This document shows, one piece after another, positions 51,271 through 60,455 of a stretch of 64,000 bases of DNA (position 1 is its first letter; each line of letters begins with the position of its first letter). The notes below the pieces were generated by a model. That model searched no databases. It worked only from the letters and a program-made list of their open reading frames with translations, and was not told where the DNA came from. This DNA comes from Sphingomonas sp. S1-29 (GTDB lineage Bacteria > Pseudomonadota > Alphaproteobacteria > Sphingomonadales > Sphingomonadaceae). The DNA is taken from contig NZ_CP110678.1 in assembly GCF_026167545.1 (NCBI RefSeq), forward strand, positions 2,229,501-2,293,500, written 5' to 3'. Made by a program: the position numbers and the translations under genes.

Positions 51271-51415
51271 CCGTTCGTGCAGAGTAGCGACCGAGTAGGC
51301 GAAGCCGTATCGAGGGCGCGTATCGAAGCAGCGCCCCCCGCGCGACAACGGTCCTTCGATACGCCGCTTCGATACGCTGCTGCGCAGCTACTCAGCGGCT
51401 ACTCAGGACGAACGG
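51271..51415. repeat. Family A inverted repeat (long, variant)
   Basis: Outer arms CCGTTCGTGCAGAGTAGCGA / TACTCAGGACGAACGG with an inner set of CTTCGATACG repeats (tandem CCGCTTCGATACGC and GCTGCGCAGCTACTC). It is longer and less regular than the other copies. It lies between the convergent purH and flippase genes. Confidence 0.75.
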
Positions 51416-51425
51416 GTTGGGCGGG

Positions 51426-52937
51426 CTAGAGTGCGCCTGGTGCCGCCGCCGGCGGCGGTGCCTTTTGGAACAGCGTCCGGTCTTCGGGGCCGAACGCCCA
51501 GCGCCAGATGACGAAGCAATAGACCAGCAGCATCACCGGAATGCCGATCAGCATCTCGGCCCATTCGAGCCGGTCGGGCAGCTGGACGAAGGCCCAGCCG
51601 ACGATCGCGGTCGCTAGCACCGCCCAGGTGAAGGGCCAGCGCCACGCCGATACCGACGCACCGAGCAGCCGCGCGAGCAATCGCGACTTCACGATCGAGC
51701 CGAGCCCGAGCGACAATGCCAGCGCCAGTGCAGGCGCGGCGGCCTGATAGGCCTCGGTCAGCCCCATATTGCGCGCGACGAAGATCAGCGCGAAGCTCAG
51801 CGCCACCTGGAACCCCAACAGCGCTCCCGAGATCATCAGGTTGCGGTGGCGCGCGATATAGACGAGCCCGGCTTCGGACACCGATCCGTTGGCCGCGAGC
51901 ACTTCGGCGACGAGCAGGAAGCACAGCGCTCCCGCGCCCGCGACGAATTCGGGGCCGACGACGCCCATCACCCCCTCGGCGGGGATGCTGCCGACCAGCG
52001 CGAGCCCGGCTTGCGCCGCCATGATCCAGAAGCCGACCTGGCGGATCTGCCGCGCCACCGCGCCCTTGTCGCCCACCGCAAGCGAATGGGTGATCACCGG
52101 CCCCAGGATCGGGTCGAAGCTGGTCTTTAATTTCTGCGGCAGCGAGGCGACCTGCTGCGCCATGTAATAGATGCCGACGATGCTCGGCGCGAAGAGCAGG
52201 CCGAGGATGAAGCGATCGACGTTGCGCGATCCCCATTCGATCGCGTCGGCGCCCGCCAGCGGCGCGTTGCGGCGCGCGAGCGCGAACATCGGCCCCAATC
52301 GCGGCTGCCAGCCTTGCGGCAGGCCATAGGTTTTGACGAACGGCACCATCGATGCGGCAAGCGCCGCGACCATCGACAGCACATAGGCAAGGATCAACCC
52401 GTCGCGCGACGAGATGTAGGACAAGGCCCAGGCGGCGATGCTGATCGTCCAGGGTTCGATCACCGCGCGCGCGGTGACCGCTGCCTTGACGTTGTGGCGA
52501 TAGGCAAGCGCCGCGAGCATCACGTCGGACCAGGCGATCGCGACGACGACGAAGGGCAACAGCCGCTCGAAGCCGATCACCGCGCTGTTGGGGTACATCA
52601 CCTGCGGGAAGGCGATCAGCACCGCCGATCCGATCATCGATGCGATGAACGCCACCACCAGCGCGTCCCACACGACATGCGCGTGCGGTCGGTCGGTCGA
52701 CGACAAGGCCTGGGCGAGGCCGCGCTTGAGCCCCAGGGTCGCAAGCAACGCGGCAAGCTCGACCACCAGCACCGCGATCGCGAAGCGGCCGACAATCTCG
52801 GGGCCATAGACACGGCCCGCGATGAACAGGAAGGGCAGCCGCGCGGCGAGGCGAAGCACGAAGCCCAGGATGTTGGTGCGTCCGCCCTTCGCCAGCGCCG
52901 CGATATTCTCGTCGGCGGGCAGTAGATTGTCGGTCAT
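51426..52937 (-). CDS. Polysaccharide flippase (MOP/Wzx-like)
   Basis: A 503-residue membrane protein with 12-14 hydrophobic helices spread over the length, as expected for the oligosaccharide/polysaccharide export (Wzx) branch of the MOP superfamily. It starts with a soluble N-terminus of about 20 residues, then F-V-L-R-L-A-A-R-L-P-F. It is a single gene with no nearby glycosyltransferases, so its carried sugar cannot be inferred. The antiporter gene ends 7 bases upstream of its start. Confidence 0.85.
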   Translation of the reverse strand: MTDNLLPADENIAALAKGGRTNILGFVLRLAARLPFLFIAGRVYGPEIVGRFAIAVLVVELAALLATLGLKRGLAQALSSTDRPHAHVVWDALVVAFIASMIGSAVLIAFPQVMYPNSAVIGFERLLPFVVVAIAWSDVMLAALAYRHNVKAAVTARAVIEPWTISIAAWALSYISSRDGLILAYVLSMVAALAASMVPFVKTYGLPQGWQPRLGPMFALARRNAPLAGADAIEWGSRNVDRFILGLLFAPSIVGIYYMAQQVASLPQKLKTSFDPILGPVITHSLAVGDKGAVARQIRQVGFWIMAAQAGLALVGSIPAEGVMGVVGPEFVAGAGALCFLLVAEVLAANGSVSEAGLVYIARHRNLMISGALLGFQVALSFALIFVARNMGLTEAYQAAAPALALALSLGLGSIVKSRLLARLLGASVSAWRWPFTWAVLATAIVGWAFVQLPDRLEWAEMLIGIPVMLLVYCFVIWRWAFGPEDRTLFQKAPPPAAAPGAL

Positions 52938-52944
52938 CGCGGCG

Positions 52945-54210
52945 TCACGCCAGCGGAACGCCGCGCTGGCGATCGAGCCGGCGCATCAGCGGCGTGACCG
53001 ACACGCCGTGCAACAGGATCGACACGAGAATAACCAAGCCGGCAGCCCCCCAAACGCGGTTGGGCTCTTCGAACCGCGCATGATTGAGTCCATAGGCCAG
53101 ATAATAGATCGACCCCAGCCCACGAATGCCGAAGAACGCAATGACGAAGCGTTCGAGTGGCGGACGGGCAACACCCAGCAGCGCGATCCACCCCGCCAGC
53201 GGGCGGATGACGAAGATTGCGAGCGCCGCGAACGCCACTTCGCGCCAGCCGACCAGCGTGAACAGCCCGCCCGCGGTCAGCATCCCGCCGAACATGAACA
53301 ACAGCACCATCATCAGCAGGCGTTCGCTCTCGTCGGCGAAATTGTGCATCCGGTCGTTGAAATCATGGTCGCGCGCGGCGCGGCGGATCATCAGCCCCGC
53401 CAGGAACACCGCGAAGAAGCCATAGCCGTGGAGCAATTCGGTGAGCGCGTAGATTGCGAGCGTCACCCCCAGAGCGACGAAGCCGTCGCCGGTGCGCGCC
53501 AGCCGGTTCTCGTCGCGCAGCCCATAGATGACGTGGCCGACCAGCCATCCGCCCGCGATCCCCGCCGCGGCGCCGACCGAAAGGCGGGTCAGCACCGGAT
53601 CGAGCGCCCATTCCTGCCACATCTGCGCGCCCCATCCGCCCGCCGCGGCCAGGATCGCGAGGTGGACGAAGGGAAAGGCGAATGAGTCGTTGAGCCCCGC
53701 CTCCGACGTCAGCGCGAACCGTGCCTCGTCATCCTGCGCCGATTGCGGATCCTCGATCTGGACGTCCGAGGCGAGCACCGGATCGGTCGGTGCGAGCGAG
53801 GCCGCGAGCAGCAACGCGGTGGCTGCACCAAGCCCGAGCAGCGACAGCCCCGCCCACCAGAAGGCACCGATGCTCAGCGGCATCGCGATCACCATCAGCC
53901 GGGTGGTGATCGCCCAGTTTTGCCATTTCAGCGCGCGATCGATCTTCAGCCCGGCGCCCATCAGCGAGACGATGACGATCAGTTCGGCGGCATGCTCGAC
54001 CAGTTCGGGGCCTTCGAGCGGGTGAAGCGCATAGGGAGCGATCCGGTCGAACGAAAACACCGCGGCGCCGATCCCGACGCACAGGATCGGCAGCGACAGC
54101 GGCGCCCTTTTGATGAACAGCGGCGCCCAGGCGACGAGCAAGGTGAGCAGGCCCAGGCCGAGCAGCATCGGCACATAGAGATCGAGCAGCCCCGGGGGCG
54201 GCGGCGGCAC
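52945..54210 (-). CDS. Cation/proton antiporter (CPA family)
   Basis: A protein of about 421 residues with around 12 transmembrane helices and the CPA1/CPA2-type motif A-S-L-A-P-T-D-P-V-L-A-S-D near residue 135, plus E-A-G-L-N-D near 162 (the functional acidic pair in NhaP-type). It would exchange Na+ or K+ for H+. The start is uncertain: GTG 54210 is chosen because a P-rich leader then a helix follows; TTG 54216 and an ATG 54339 are in frame, without a clear binding site. The flippase gene lies downstream on the same strand. Confidence 0.82.
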   Translation of the reverse strand: MPPPPPGLLDLYVPMLLGLGLLTLLVAWAPLFIKRAPLSLPILCVGIGAAVFSFDRIAPYALHPLEGPELVEHAAELIVIVSLMGAGLKIDRALKWQNWAITTRLMVIAMPLSIGAFWWAGLSLLGLGAATALLLAASLAPTDPVLASDVQIEDPQSAQDDEARFALTSEAGLNDSFAFPFVHLAILAAAGGWGAQMWQEWALDPVLTRLSVGAAAGIAGGWLVGHVIYGLRDENRLARTGDGFVALGVTLAIYALTELLHGYGFFAVFLAGLMIRRAARDHDFNDRMHNFADESERLLMMVLLFMFGGMLTAGGLFTLVGWREVAFAALAIFVIRPLAGWIALLGVARPPLERFVIAFFGIRGLGSIYYLAYGLNHARFEEPNRVWGAAGLVILVSILLHGVSVTPLMRRLDRQRGVPLA

Positions 54211-54384
54211 GGTCAATGCGCGAGGCCGCAGCGAACGGGTGTCTGGATATATGCCATATGCGTTACGAGCCCTGGTTGCGAAGGCCGACCGGCCTGTCTG
54301 GCGTAGCTGCTGCGCCACCCGGCACGTGGCGTACTGCAATCGATGGAAATGATCGCGCCAACCGGTGCGATCGGCGGCCCCGAG

Positions 54385-54474
54385 CTATTGCGCGGCGTCG
54401 ATAGCCGATCCTTCACCGCCCGGCGTTGCCGATGCTTCTCGGACCCACAGCTGCATATGTTTGCGGTACGGCAT
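54385..54474 (-). CDS. Candidate small ORF, 29 residues
   Basis: A 29-codon ORF beginning at ATG 54474, with GGGGGGAA a suitable distance upstream, in the 284-base gap between polA and the antiporter gene. The peptide starts M-P-Y-R-K-H-M-Q-L-W-V-R and has no hydrophobic segment or known family. The upstream polA stop is at 54495, 20 bases before the ATG, so it could be translated from the same message. This is a weak prediction based only on RBS and position. Confidence 0.3.
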   Translation of the reverse strand: MPYRKHMQLWVREASATPGGEGSAIDAAQ

Positions 54475-54494
54475 AGGTTCCCCCCTGCGATAAT

Positions 54495-57251
54495 CTAATG
54501 CGCGGCGCCCCAGCTCTTGCCGACGCCGATCTCGACGCCGAGCGGGACGCTTAAGCGAACCGCGGGTTCGGCGGCGGTCGCCATCACGTGTTCGATCACC
54601 GGGCGTGCGGCTTCGACATCGCCTTCGGGAAGTTCGAAGACGAGTTCGTCGTGGACCTGCATCAGCATCCGCACGTTCGGCAGCCCCGCCTCGGCCAGTG
54701 CAAGCCCCATCCGCGCCATTGCGCGCTTGATGATGTCGGCGCTGGTGCCCTGGATCGGGGCGTTGATCGCCGCGCGCTCGGCCCCCTGACGTTCGTGCTG
54801 CACCTTGCTGCGGATGCGCGGGAAATGCGTCTTTCGGCCGAACAGCGTCGTCGTGAAGCCCCGCTCGCGCACGCTTTCGGTGGTTTCGGCGATGTAGCGG
54901 TTGATGCCGGGGAAGCGTTCGAAATAGCGGTCGATCATCGCCTGTGCCTCGTCGGCGGTGACGTCGAGCCGGCCCGCCAGTCCCCATCGCGAGATGCCGT
55001 AGAGGATCGCGAAGTTGATCGTCTTGGCCCGCCCGCGGGTGTCGCGATTGACCTCGCCGAACAATTCGTTGGCGGTCATCGAATGGATGTCGTCGCCGCG
55101 CTCGAACGCCTCGCGCAGCTGCGGCACTTCGGCGATGTGGGCGGCCAGCCGCAGCTCGATCTGCGAATAATCGGCGGCGAGGATGACATTGCCCGGCTCG
55201 GCGACAAAGGCGTCGCGGATCTGGCGGCCGACTTCGGTGCGGATCGGGATGTTCTGGAGGTTGGGGTCGGTCGACGACAAGCGCCCGGTCTGCGCGCCGG
55301 TGAGCGAATAGCTGGTGTGGACGCGGCCCGTTATGGGATTGATCTGCGCCTGGAGCGCGTCGGTATAGGTCGATTTGAGCTTCGAGAGCTGGCGCCAGTC
55401 GAGCACCTTGGCGGCGATCGCGGCGCCGGGCGAATCCTTGTCGGCGGCGATCCGCTCGAGCTCGTTGACGTCGGTCGAATAGACCCCCGACTTGCCCTTG
55501 CGCCCGCCCTTGATCTTCAATTGCTCGAACAGGATGTCGCCCAATTGCTTGGGGCTGCCGATCGTGAATTTGGTGCCGACCAGGCCGTGGATTTCGGTTT
55601 CGAGCGCGGCGATACGGCCTGAAAACTCCTCCGACAGCTGCGCGAGGCGGGCGGCGTCGACCTTGACCCCGGCAATCTCCATGTCGGCGATGACGCGCAC
55701 CAGCGCGCGATCGACCATTTCGTACACCCGCGTCGCGCCTTCATAGGCGAGCCGCGGCTTCAGCCGCCGCCACAGGCGAAGCGTGACATCGGCATCTTCG
55801 GCGGCGTAGCGGGTGGCGGCCTTGAGGTCGATCTCACCGAAGCCGAGCTGCTTCTTGCCGGTGCCGACGACGTCCTTATAGGCGATGCAGCTGTGCGCCA
55901 GATGCGTCGCGGCGAGCTCGTCCATGCCATGGCCGTGCAGCCCGGCATCGAGATCGAACGACATCACGATCGTGTCGTCATAGGGCGCGAGCGTGATGCC
56001 CGCGCGCTGAAGCATGATCATGTCGTATTTGAGGTTGTGGCCGATCTTGAGGACGCTGGGGTCCTCGAGCAGCGCCTTCAGCTGTGCGATCACCAATGTG
56101 CGATCGAGCTGGAGCGGCTTTTCGGCGAACATGTCGCTGCCGCCATGCGCGATCGGGATATAGCAGGCGAGATTGGGGTGCAGCGCCAGGCTGACCCCGA
56201 CCAGATCGGCCGTCATCGCGTCGAGCCCTGTTGTCTCGGTATCGATCGCGACCCAGCCCTGGTGGCGCGCGGCGATCATCCAACGTTCGAGCGCGTCTTC
56301 GGTGACGACGGTTTCATAGCCGTCATGGTCGCAGGGCGGGTCGTCCTGCGCCGCGACGGGGGCGGTGGCTTCGGCGACGGGGGCATCGGCGACCGCCGAC
56401 AGCTTGTTGAGCAGCGAGCGGAAGCCGTGATGTTCGAGAAACGCGCGCAGCGGAGCGTCGGGGATACCCTGCAGCTCAAGCGAATCGAGCGGGTCGGGCA
56501 GCGGCACATCGCAGGCGAGCTGCACCAGCTCGCGCGAGAGCCGCGCCATCGGGGCGTGTTCGATCAGATTGTCGCGCAGCTTGCCCTTTTTCATCTCCGG
56601 CGCGGCGGCGAGCACGGCTTCGAGCGAGCCATGTTCGTGGATCAGCTTGGCGGCGGTCTTGGGGCCGACGCCGGGGACGCCGGGGACGTTGTCGACGCTA
56701 TCACCCATCAGCGCGAGCACGTCGCCGAGTAGCTTGGGAGGCACGCCGAACTTCTCGACGACATGCTCGTCGGACAGGCGGCGATTGTTCATCGTGTCGT
56801 ACAGGTCGAGCCCGGGCTCGATCAGCTGCATCAGATCCTTGTCCGAGCTGACGATCGTGACTTCCCAGCCCTGCGCGAGTGCTGCCTTAGCATAGCTCGC
56901 GATCAGGTCGTCTGCCTCCCAGCCTTCCTCCTCGATGCAGGGCAGCGAAAAGGCGCGGGTGGCGTCGCGGATCATCGGGAATTGCGGGATCAAATCCTCA
57001 GGCGGCGGCGGGCGCTGTGCCTTATACTGGTCGTACAGGTCGTTGCGGAAGGTCTTCGACGATTTGTCGAGGATCACCGCCATGTGGGTGGGCCCGTCGG
57101 CCTTGTGCAGTTCGTCGGCCAGCTTCCACAGCATCGTGGTATAGCCATAGACCGCGCCGACCGGCTCGCCATGCACATTGGTGAGCGGCGGCAGCCGGTG
57201 ATAGGCGCGGAAGATATAGCCGGAGCCGTCGACGAGGTAGAGATGGGGCAT
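54495..57251 (-). CDS. polA: DNA polymerase I
   Basis: A 918-residue polymerase with all three domains. The 5' nuclease domain is residues about 1-290 (Y-L-V-D-G-S-G-Y near 5, D-D-L-I near 113). The 3'-5' exonuclease domain is about 315-510 (D-T-E-T-T-G-L-D near 335, which keeps the metal acidic residues). The polymerase domain is about 520-918, with D-Y-S-Q-I-E-L-R and the final V-H-D-E-L-V-F motif. It removes primers and fills gaps. All three activities are predicted. A family A repeat lies upstream. Confidence 0.97.
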   Translation of the reverse strand: MPHLYLVDGSGYIFRAYHRLPPLTNVHGEPVGAVYGYTTMLWKLADELHKADGPTHMAVILDKSSKTFRNDLYDQYKAQRPPPPEDLIPQFPMIRDATRAFSLPCIEEEGWEADDLIASYAKAALAQGWEVTIVSSDKDLMQLIEPGLDLYDTMNNRRLSDEHVVEKFGVPPKLLGDVLALMGDSVDNVPGVPGVGPKTAAKLIHEHGSLEAVLAAAPEMKKGKLRDNLIEHAPMARLSRELVQLACDVPLPDPLDSLELQGIPDAPLRAFLEHHGFRSLLNKLSAVADAPVAEATAPVAAQDDPPCDHDGYETVVTEDALERWMIAARHQGWVAIDTETTGLDAMTADLVGVSLALHPNLACYIPIAHGGSDMFAEKPLQLDRTLVIAQLKALLEDPSVLKIGHNLKYDMIMLQRAGITLAPYDDTIVMSFDLDAGLHGHGMDELAATHLAHSCIAYKDVVGTGKKQLGFGEIDLKAATRYAAEDADVTLRLWRRLKPRLAYEGATRVYEMVDRALVRVIADMEIAGVKVDAARLAQLSEEFSGRIAALETEIHGLVGTKFTIGSPKQLGDILFEQLKIKGGRKGKSGVYSTDVNELERIAADKDSPGAAIAAKVLDWRQLSKLKSTYTDALQAQINPITGRVHTSYSLTGAQTGRLSSTDPNLQNIPIRTEVGRQIRDAFVAEPGNVILAADYSQIELRLAAHIAEVPQLREAFERGDDIHSMTANELFGEVNRDTRGRAKTINFAILYGISRWGLAGRLDVTADEAQAMIDRYFERFPGINRYIAETTESVRERGFTTTLFGRKTHFPRIRSKVQHERQGAERAAINAPIQGTSADIIKRAMARMGLALAEAGLPNVRMLMQVHDELVFELPEGDVEAARPVIEHVMATAAEPAVRLSVPLGVEIGVGKSWGAAH

Positions 57252-57309
57252 CGGGGCGGAATAGCAGCGTGCGCGGGCTGGGGCGAGACTGCTTATCGCC
57301 GCGACACCA

Positions 57310-57423
57310 TCGGTTCGTGCTGAGCTTGCCGAGCCGAAGGCAACCGCAGCCCAGCGACCGTTCTTCTGTTGCGTGCTGGTCGAAGAAGGAAGTGCGGTCC
57401 TTCGACAAGCTCAGGACGAACGG
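57310..57423. repeat. Family A inverted repeat (asymmetric)
   Basis: Arms CGGTTCGTGCTGAGCTTGCC / GACAAGCTCAGGACGAACGG with a ~70-base centre, between the polA start and the end of the beta-lactamase-like gene on the same strand. The arms are less matched than at 44521. Confidence 0.75.
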
Positions 57424-57444
57424 GGAGGGGGCAGTGCCCAGGCG

Positions 57445-58548
57445 CTACCCCCGGTGGTTCGCCACCACGCTTTCGACCACCGACTGCATCAGCTGCTGGC
57501 GTTCGCGCACCGGGCGCGAGGTGTCGCCGATCAGGATCGCGATCGTATAGGCGCGGCCATTGGGGGCGGTGAGGAAGCCGACATCGTTGAAGCCCGCGGT
57601 TCGCCCGGAGAAATCCTGGCCGGTGCCGGTCTTGTGGCCGAGCCGCCAGCCAGCGGGCACCTTGGCGCGCAGCCGGGCGGCGCCGGTACGCGAGCTTTCC
57701 ATCAGCGTGACCAGATGGCTGGTCGAGGCGCGCGAGAAAAGATCGCCCTGCTTGAGCCGTGCCAGCGCGTTGGCGATCGCGGCGGCGGCGGCGCCGTCGA
57801 TCGGATCGGCGACATAATTGTTGAACGCCGCGCGGCGAACGCCTTCGGGCAGCTTGGCGCGCGCCGCCTGGAAGGCGCGGCCCATCGCCATGTCCTGTTT
57901 CCAGTTGAGACCGGCGGTGCGGCTCTGCAGCAGCCGCTCGCCGGGGCCGAACTTGATCGCACCCAATGCCTTGCGCTTGATGAAGGCGTTGACCGCGGCG
58001 GGACCGCCGACGCGGCGCAGCAGCCGGTCGTTGGCGGTGTTGTCGCTCATCGTCATCGCGCGGCGCATCAACTCGCCCGCGGTAGCGGTGTAGCTGCCGT
58101 TCTTAAGCAGTCCGGCGATCGGCTGGTGGAACAGCGTCAGGTCGGCGCGGGTGATGGTGAGCTGCTCGTCGAGCCGCAATTTGCCCTGGTCGACCAGGTC
58201 GAGCGCGGTCATCGCGACCCAGAGCTTGCTCACGCTTTGCTGCGGCATCGGCACGTCGCCGTTCTTCGAGATCATCCAGTCGTCGTCGATGCTCTTGACC
58301 GCGACGCCGACCTTGCCGCCGAAGCGTTCGACCATCGCATCGATCGCGGTCACCAGTGGGGTGGGGGCAAAGACGCGCTGGGGCGGGGCGGGCGGCGGTG
58401 GCACTGGCGCGGCGATGCGGTAGGTCGGCGCGGGCAGGCTGGCGACGAGTTCGGGCGATGCGCCGCCGACACAGCCGACCAGCGCCAGCGGGGCGAGCCC
58501 CGAAAGCGTCAGCACCCGTTCGAACATGGAAAAATACGCGAATTGCAT
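57445..58548 (-). CDS. Class A beta-lactamase-like serine hydrolase lipoprotein
   Basis: A 367-residue protein. An N-terminal lipoprotein signal ends in L-A-L-V-G-C (C26). It then has S105-x-x-K108 (S-V-S-K), S168-D-N, and K-T-G at 306-308, the active-site set of class A beta-lactamases. The glutamate of the omega loop is E204 (same distance from G-G-P as in TEM), with Q208 at the usual Asn, and an extra ~33-residue insertion after it. It may be a beta-lactamase or a penicillin-binding enzyme; resistance cannot be deduced. ATG 58548 is chosen; ATG 58527 is also possible. Confidence 0.8.
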   Translation of the reverse strand: MQFAYFSMFERVLTLSGLAPLALVGCVGGASPELVASLPAPTYRIAAPVPPPPAPPQRVFAPTPLVTAIDAMVERFGGKVGVAVKSIDDDWMISKNGDVPMPQQSVSKLWVAMTALDLVDQGKLRLDEQLTITRADLTLFHQPIAGLLKNGSYTATAGELMRRAMTMSDNTANDRLLRRVGGPAAVNAFIKRKALGAIKFGPGERLLQSRTAGLNWKQDMAMGRAFQAARAKLPEGVRRAAFNNYVADPIDGAAAAAIANALARLKQGDLFSRASTSHLVTLMESSRTGAARLRAKVPAGWRLGHKTGTGQDFSGRTAGFNDVGFLTAPNGRAYTIAILIGDTSRPVRERQQLMQSVVESVVANHRG

Positions 58549-58707
58549 GGTTCTTCTGGCGCCCCTTGTTGGCATGACCATGACGTCGGCGCAGCCGCGC
58601 GGGCAAGCCGGCCAGTCAACACCTGCGATGAACGCTTCCTCTATAGCGATGAACGGTGAACAGCGGCCGAACAATAGCCTTGCTGCGGCGTTATGGCCGC
58701 CGCGTTC

Positions 58708-60303
58708 CTAGGGAAGCAGGATCGTATCGCGCGGCGGCTCGACGGTGTGCGGATGATCGAGCGTGAAGTGCAGCCCGCGGCTTTCCTGTCGGTGCAGCGC
58801 GCTGCGGACGATGAGCTCGGCCGACTGGAGCAGGTTGCGCAATTCGATCAGGTCGGGGGTGACGCGGAAATGGCCGTAATAGTCGTTCACCTCCTCCGAC
58901 AGCATGCGGATGCGATGCTGCGCGCGCTCGAGCCGCTTGGTGGTGCGGACGATGCCGACATAATTCCACATGAAGCGGCGGATCTCGGTCCAGTTCTGCT
59001 TGATGATGACTTCTTCGTCGCTGTCGGTGACGCGGCTTTCGTCCCAGGGGCGGATCGCGGGCGGCGGCGCGAGATCGTCCCAATGCGCGGCGATGTGGCG
59101 CGCGGCGGCCTCGCCATAGACGAAGCATTCGAGCAGCGAGTTCGACGCGAGCCGGTTGGCGCCGTGCAGCCCCGACTGGGTGACTTCGCCCGCGGCGTAG
59201 AGGTTGGGCAGATCGGTGCGGCCGTCGCGGTCGACGATCACGCCGCCGCAGGTATAATGCTGCGCGGGCACCACCGGGATCGGCCCCGTGGTCATGTCGA
59301 TGCCGAGCGTCAGCAGCTTGGCGTGGATCGTCGGGAAATGCGCCTTCACGAAATCGGCGCCGCGATGGCTGATGTCGAGATGGACATAATCGAGCCCGAA
59401 GCGCTTGATCTCGGCATCGATCGCGCGCGCGACGATGTCGCGCGGCGCCAGTTCGAGCCGCTCGGCGTCGTAATAGGGCATGAAGCGCTTGCCCGTCGTC
59501 GGGTTGATCAGATGCCCGCCCTCGCCGCGCACCGCCTCGGTGATCAGGAAATTCTTGACCTCGAGGTTGAACAGGCAGGTCGGGTGGAACTGCATGAACT
59601 CCATGTTCGACACGCGGCAGCCCGCGCGCCACGCCATCGCGATACCGTCGCCGGTCGCGCCGCGCGGCGCGGTCGAGAACTGGTAGGTTCGCCCCGCGCC
59701 GCCGGTCGCGAGGATCGTCGCGCGCGCGGTGTAGAGCTCGACCGCGCCCGATGCGCGGTTCATCGCATAGACGCCCCAGACATTGCCCGCGCCCGAATAG
59801 CGTTCCTCGTGCCGGCTGGTCGCCAGGTCGACCGCGACCATGTCGGGCAGCAGGGTGATATTGGGGTTGGCGCGCGCGGCGCGGATCAGCGCTTCCTGCA
59901 CCGCCCAGCCGGTGGCGTCGTCGACATGGACGATCCGGCGGTGGCTGTGCCCGCCCTCGCGCGTCAGGTGCCAGCCATCGGCGCCGTCCGACGCGACGTT
60001 GAAGGGCACCCCGAGCTCGGCGAGCCGGGCGATCGCCGCGGGCGCGCGCTCGACGACGAATTCGACGGTGGCGCGGTCGTTGAGGCCGGCGCCTGCGACC
60101 ATCGTGTCCTCGACATGGTTTTCGAAGGTGTCGCCGGGTTCGAGCACCGCGGCGATGCCCCCCTGCGCCCAGGCGGTCGATCCCTCGTCGAGCCCGCCCT
60201 TGGCGAGCACGGTGACGCGGAAGCGATCGGCCAGGTTGAGCGCGGCGGTGAGGCCCGCGGCGCCCGAGCCGATGACGAGGACGTCGGTGGTGTGGCTGCT
60301 CAT
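58708..60303 (-). CDS. nadB: L-aspartate oxidase
   Basis: A 531-residue flavoprotein that oxidises aspartate to iminoaspartate, the first step of NAD synthesis. The FAD site G-S-G-A-A-G-L-T-A is at about 12-20, the S-T-A-W-A-Q-G-G-I-A-A motif near 42, F-H-P-T near 240, and the T-C-G-G and G-L-H-G-A-N-R-L motifs near 340-370. Its partner enzymes NadA and NadC are not nearby. The ATG at 60303 (M-S-S-H) is preferred to one 15 bases upstream. Confidence 0.94.
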   Translation of the reverse strand: MSSHTTDVLVIGSGAAGLTAALNLADRFRVTVLAKGGLDEGSTAWAQGGIAAVLEPGDTFENHVEDTMVAGAGLNDRATVEFVVERAPAAIARLAELGVPFNVASDGADGWHLTREGGHSHRRIVHVDDATGWAVQEALIRAARANPNITLLPDMVAVDLATSRHEERYSGAGNVWGVYAMNRASGAVELYTARATILATGGAGRTYQFSTAPRGATGDGIAMAWRAGCRVSNMEFMQFHPTCLFNLEVKNFLITEAVRGEGGHLINPTTGKRFMPYYDAERLELAPRDIVARAIDAEIKRFGLDYVHLDISHRGADFVKAHFPTIHAKLLTLGIDMTTGPIPVVPAQHYTCGGVIVDRDGRTDLPNLYAAGEVTQSGLHGANRLASNSLLECFVYGEAAARHIAAHWDDLAPPPAIRPWDESRVTDSDEEVIIKQNWTEIRRFMWNYVGIVRTTKRLERAQHRIRMLSEEVNDYYGHFRVTPDLIELRNLLQSAELIVRSALHRQESRGLHFTLDHPHTVEPPRDTILLP

Positions 60304-60455
60304 GATTATGCTCGGCATTGGACGAAGGGGACGGCGTGTTGCGGCATCATGTCGTTATGGGTCGGCGATAGGGTCATGCGCGATCGTCTGGCACAAAAGG
60401 GCGGCGGTAGGACAGGGGGGATACAGGCGGTACCGATGCCGTGGGATGCCAGGCG

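Noticed and set aside
57445..58548. Loss of the omega-loop glutamate (taking G-L-N-W as the E-x-x-L-N motif)
   Set aside because: Counting from G-G-P shows the glutamate E204 in G-E-R-L-L-Q at the TEM distance, so the catalytic residue is kept and the difference is a later insertion.
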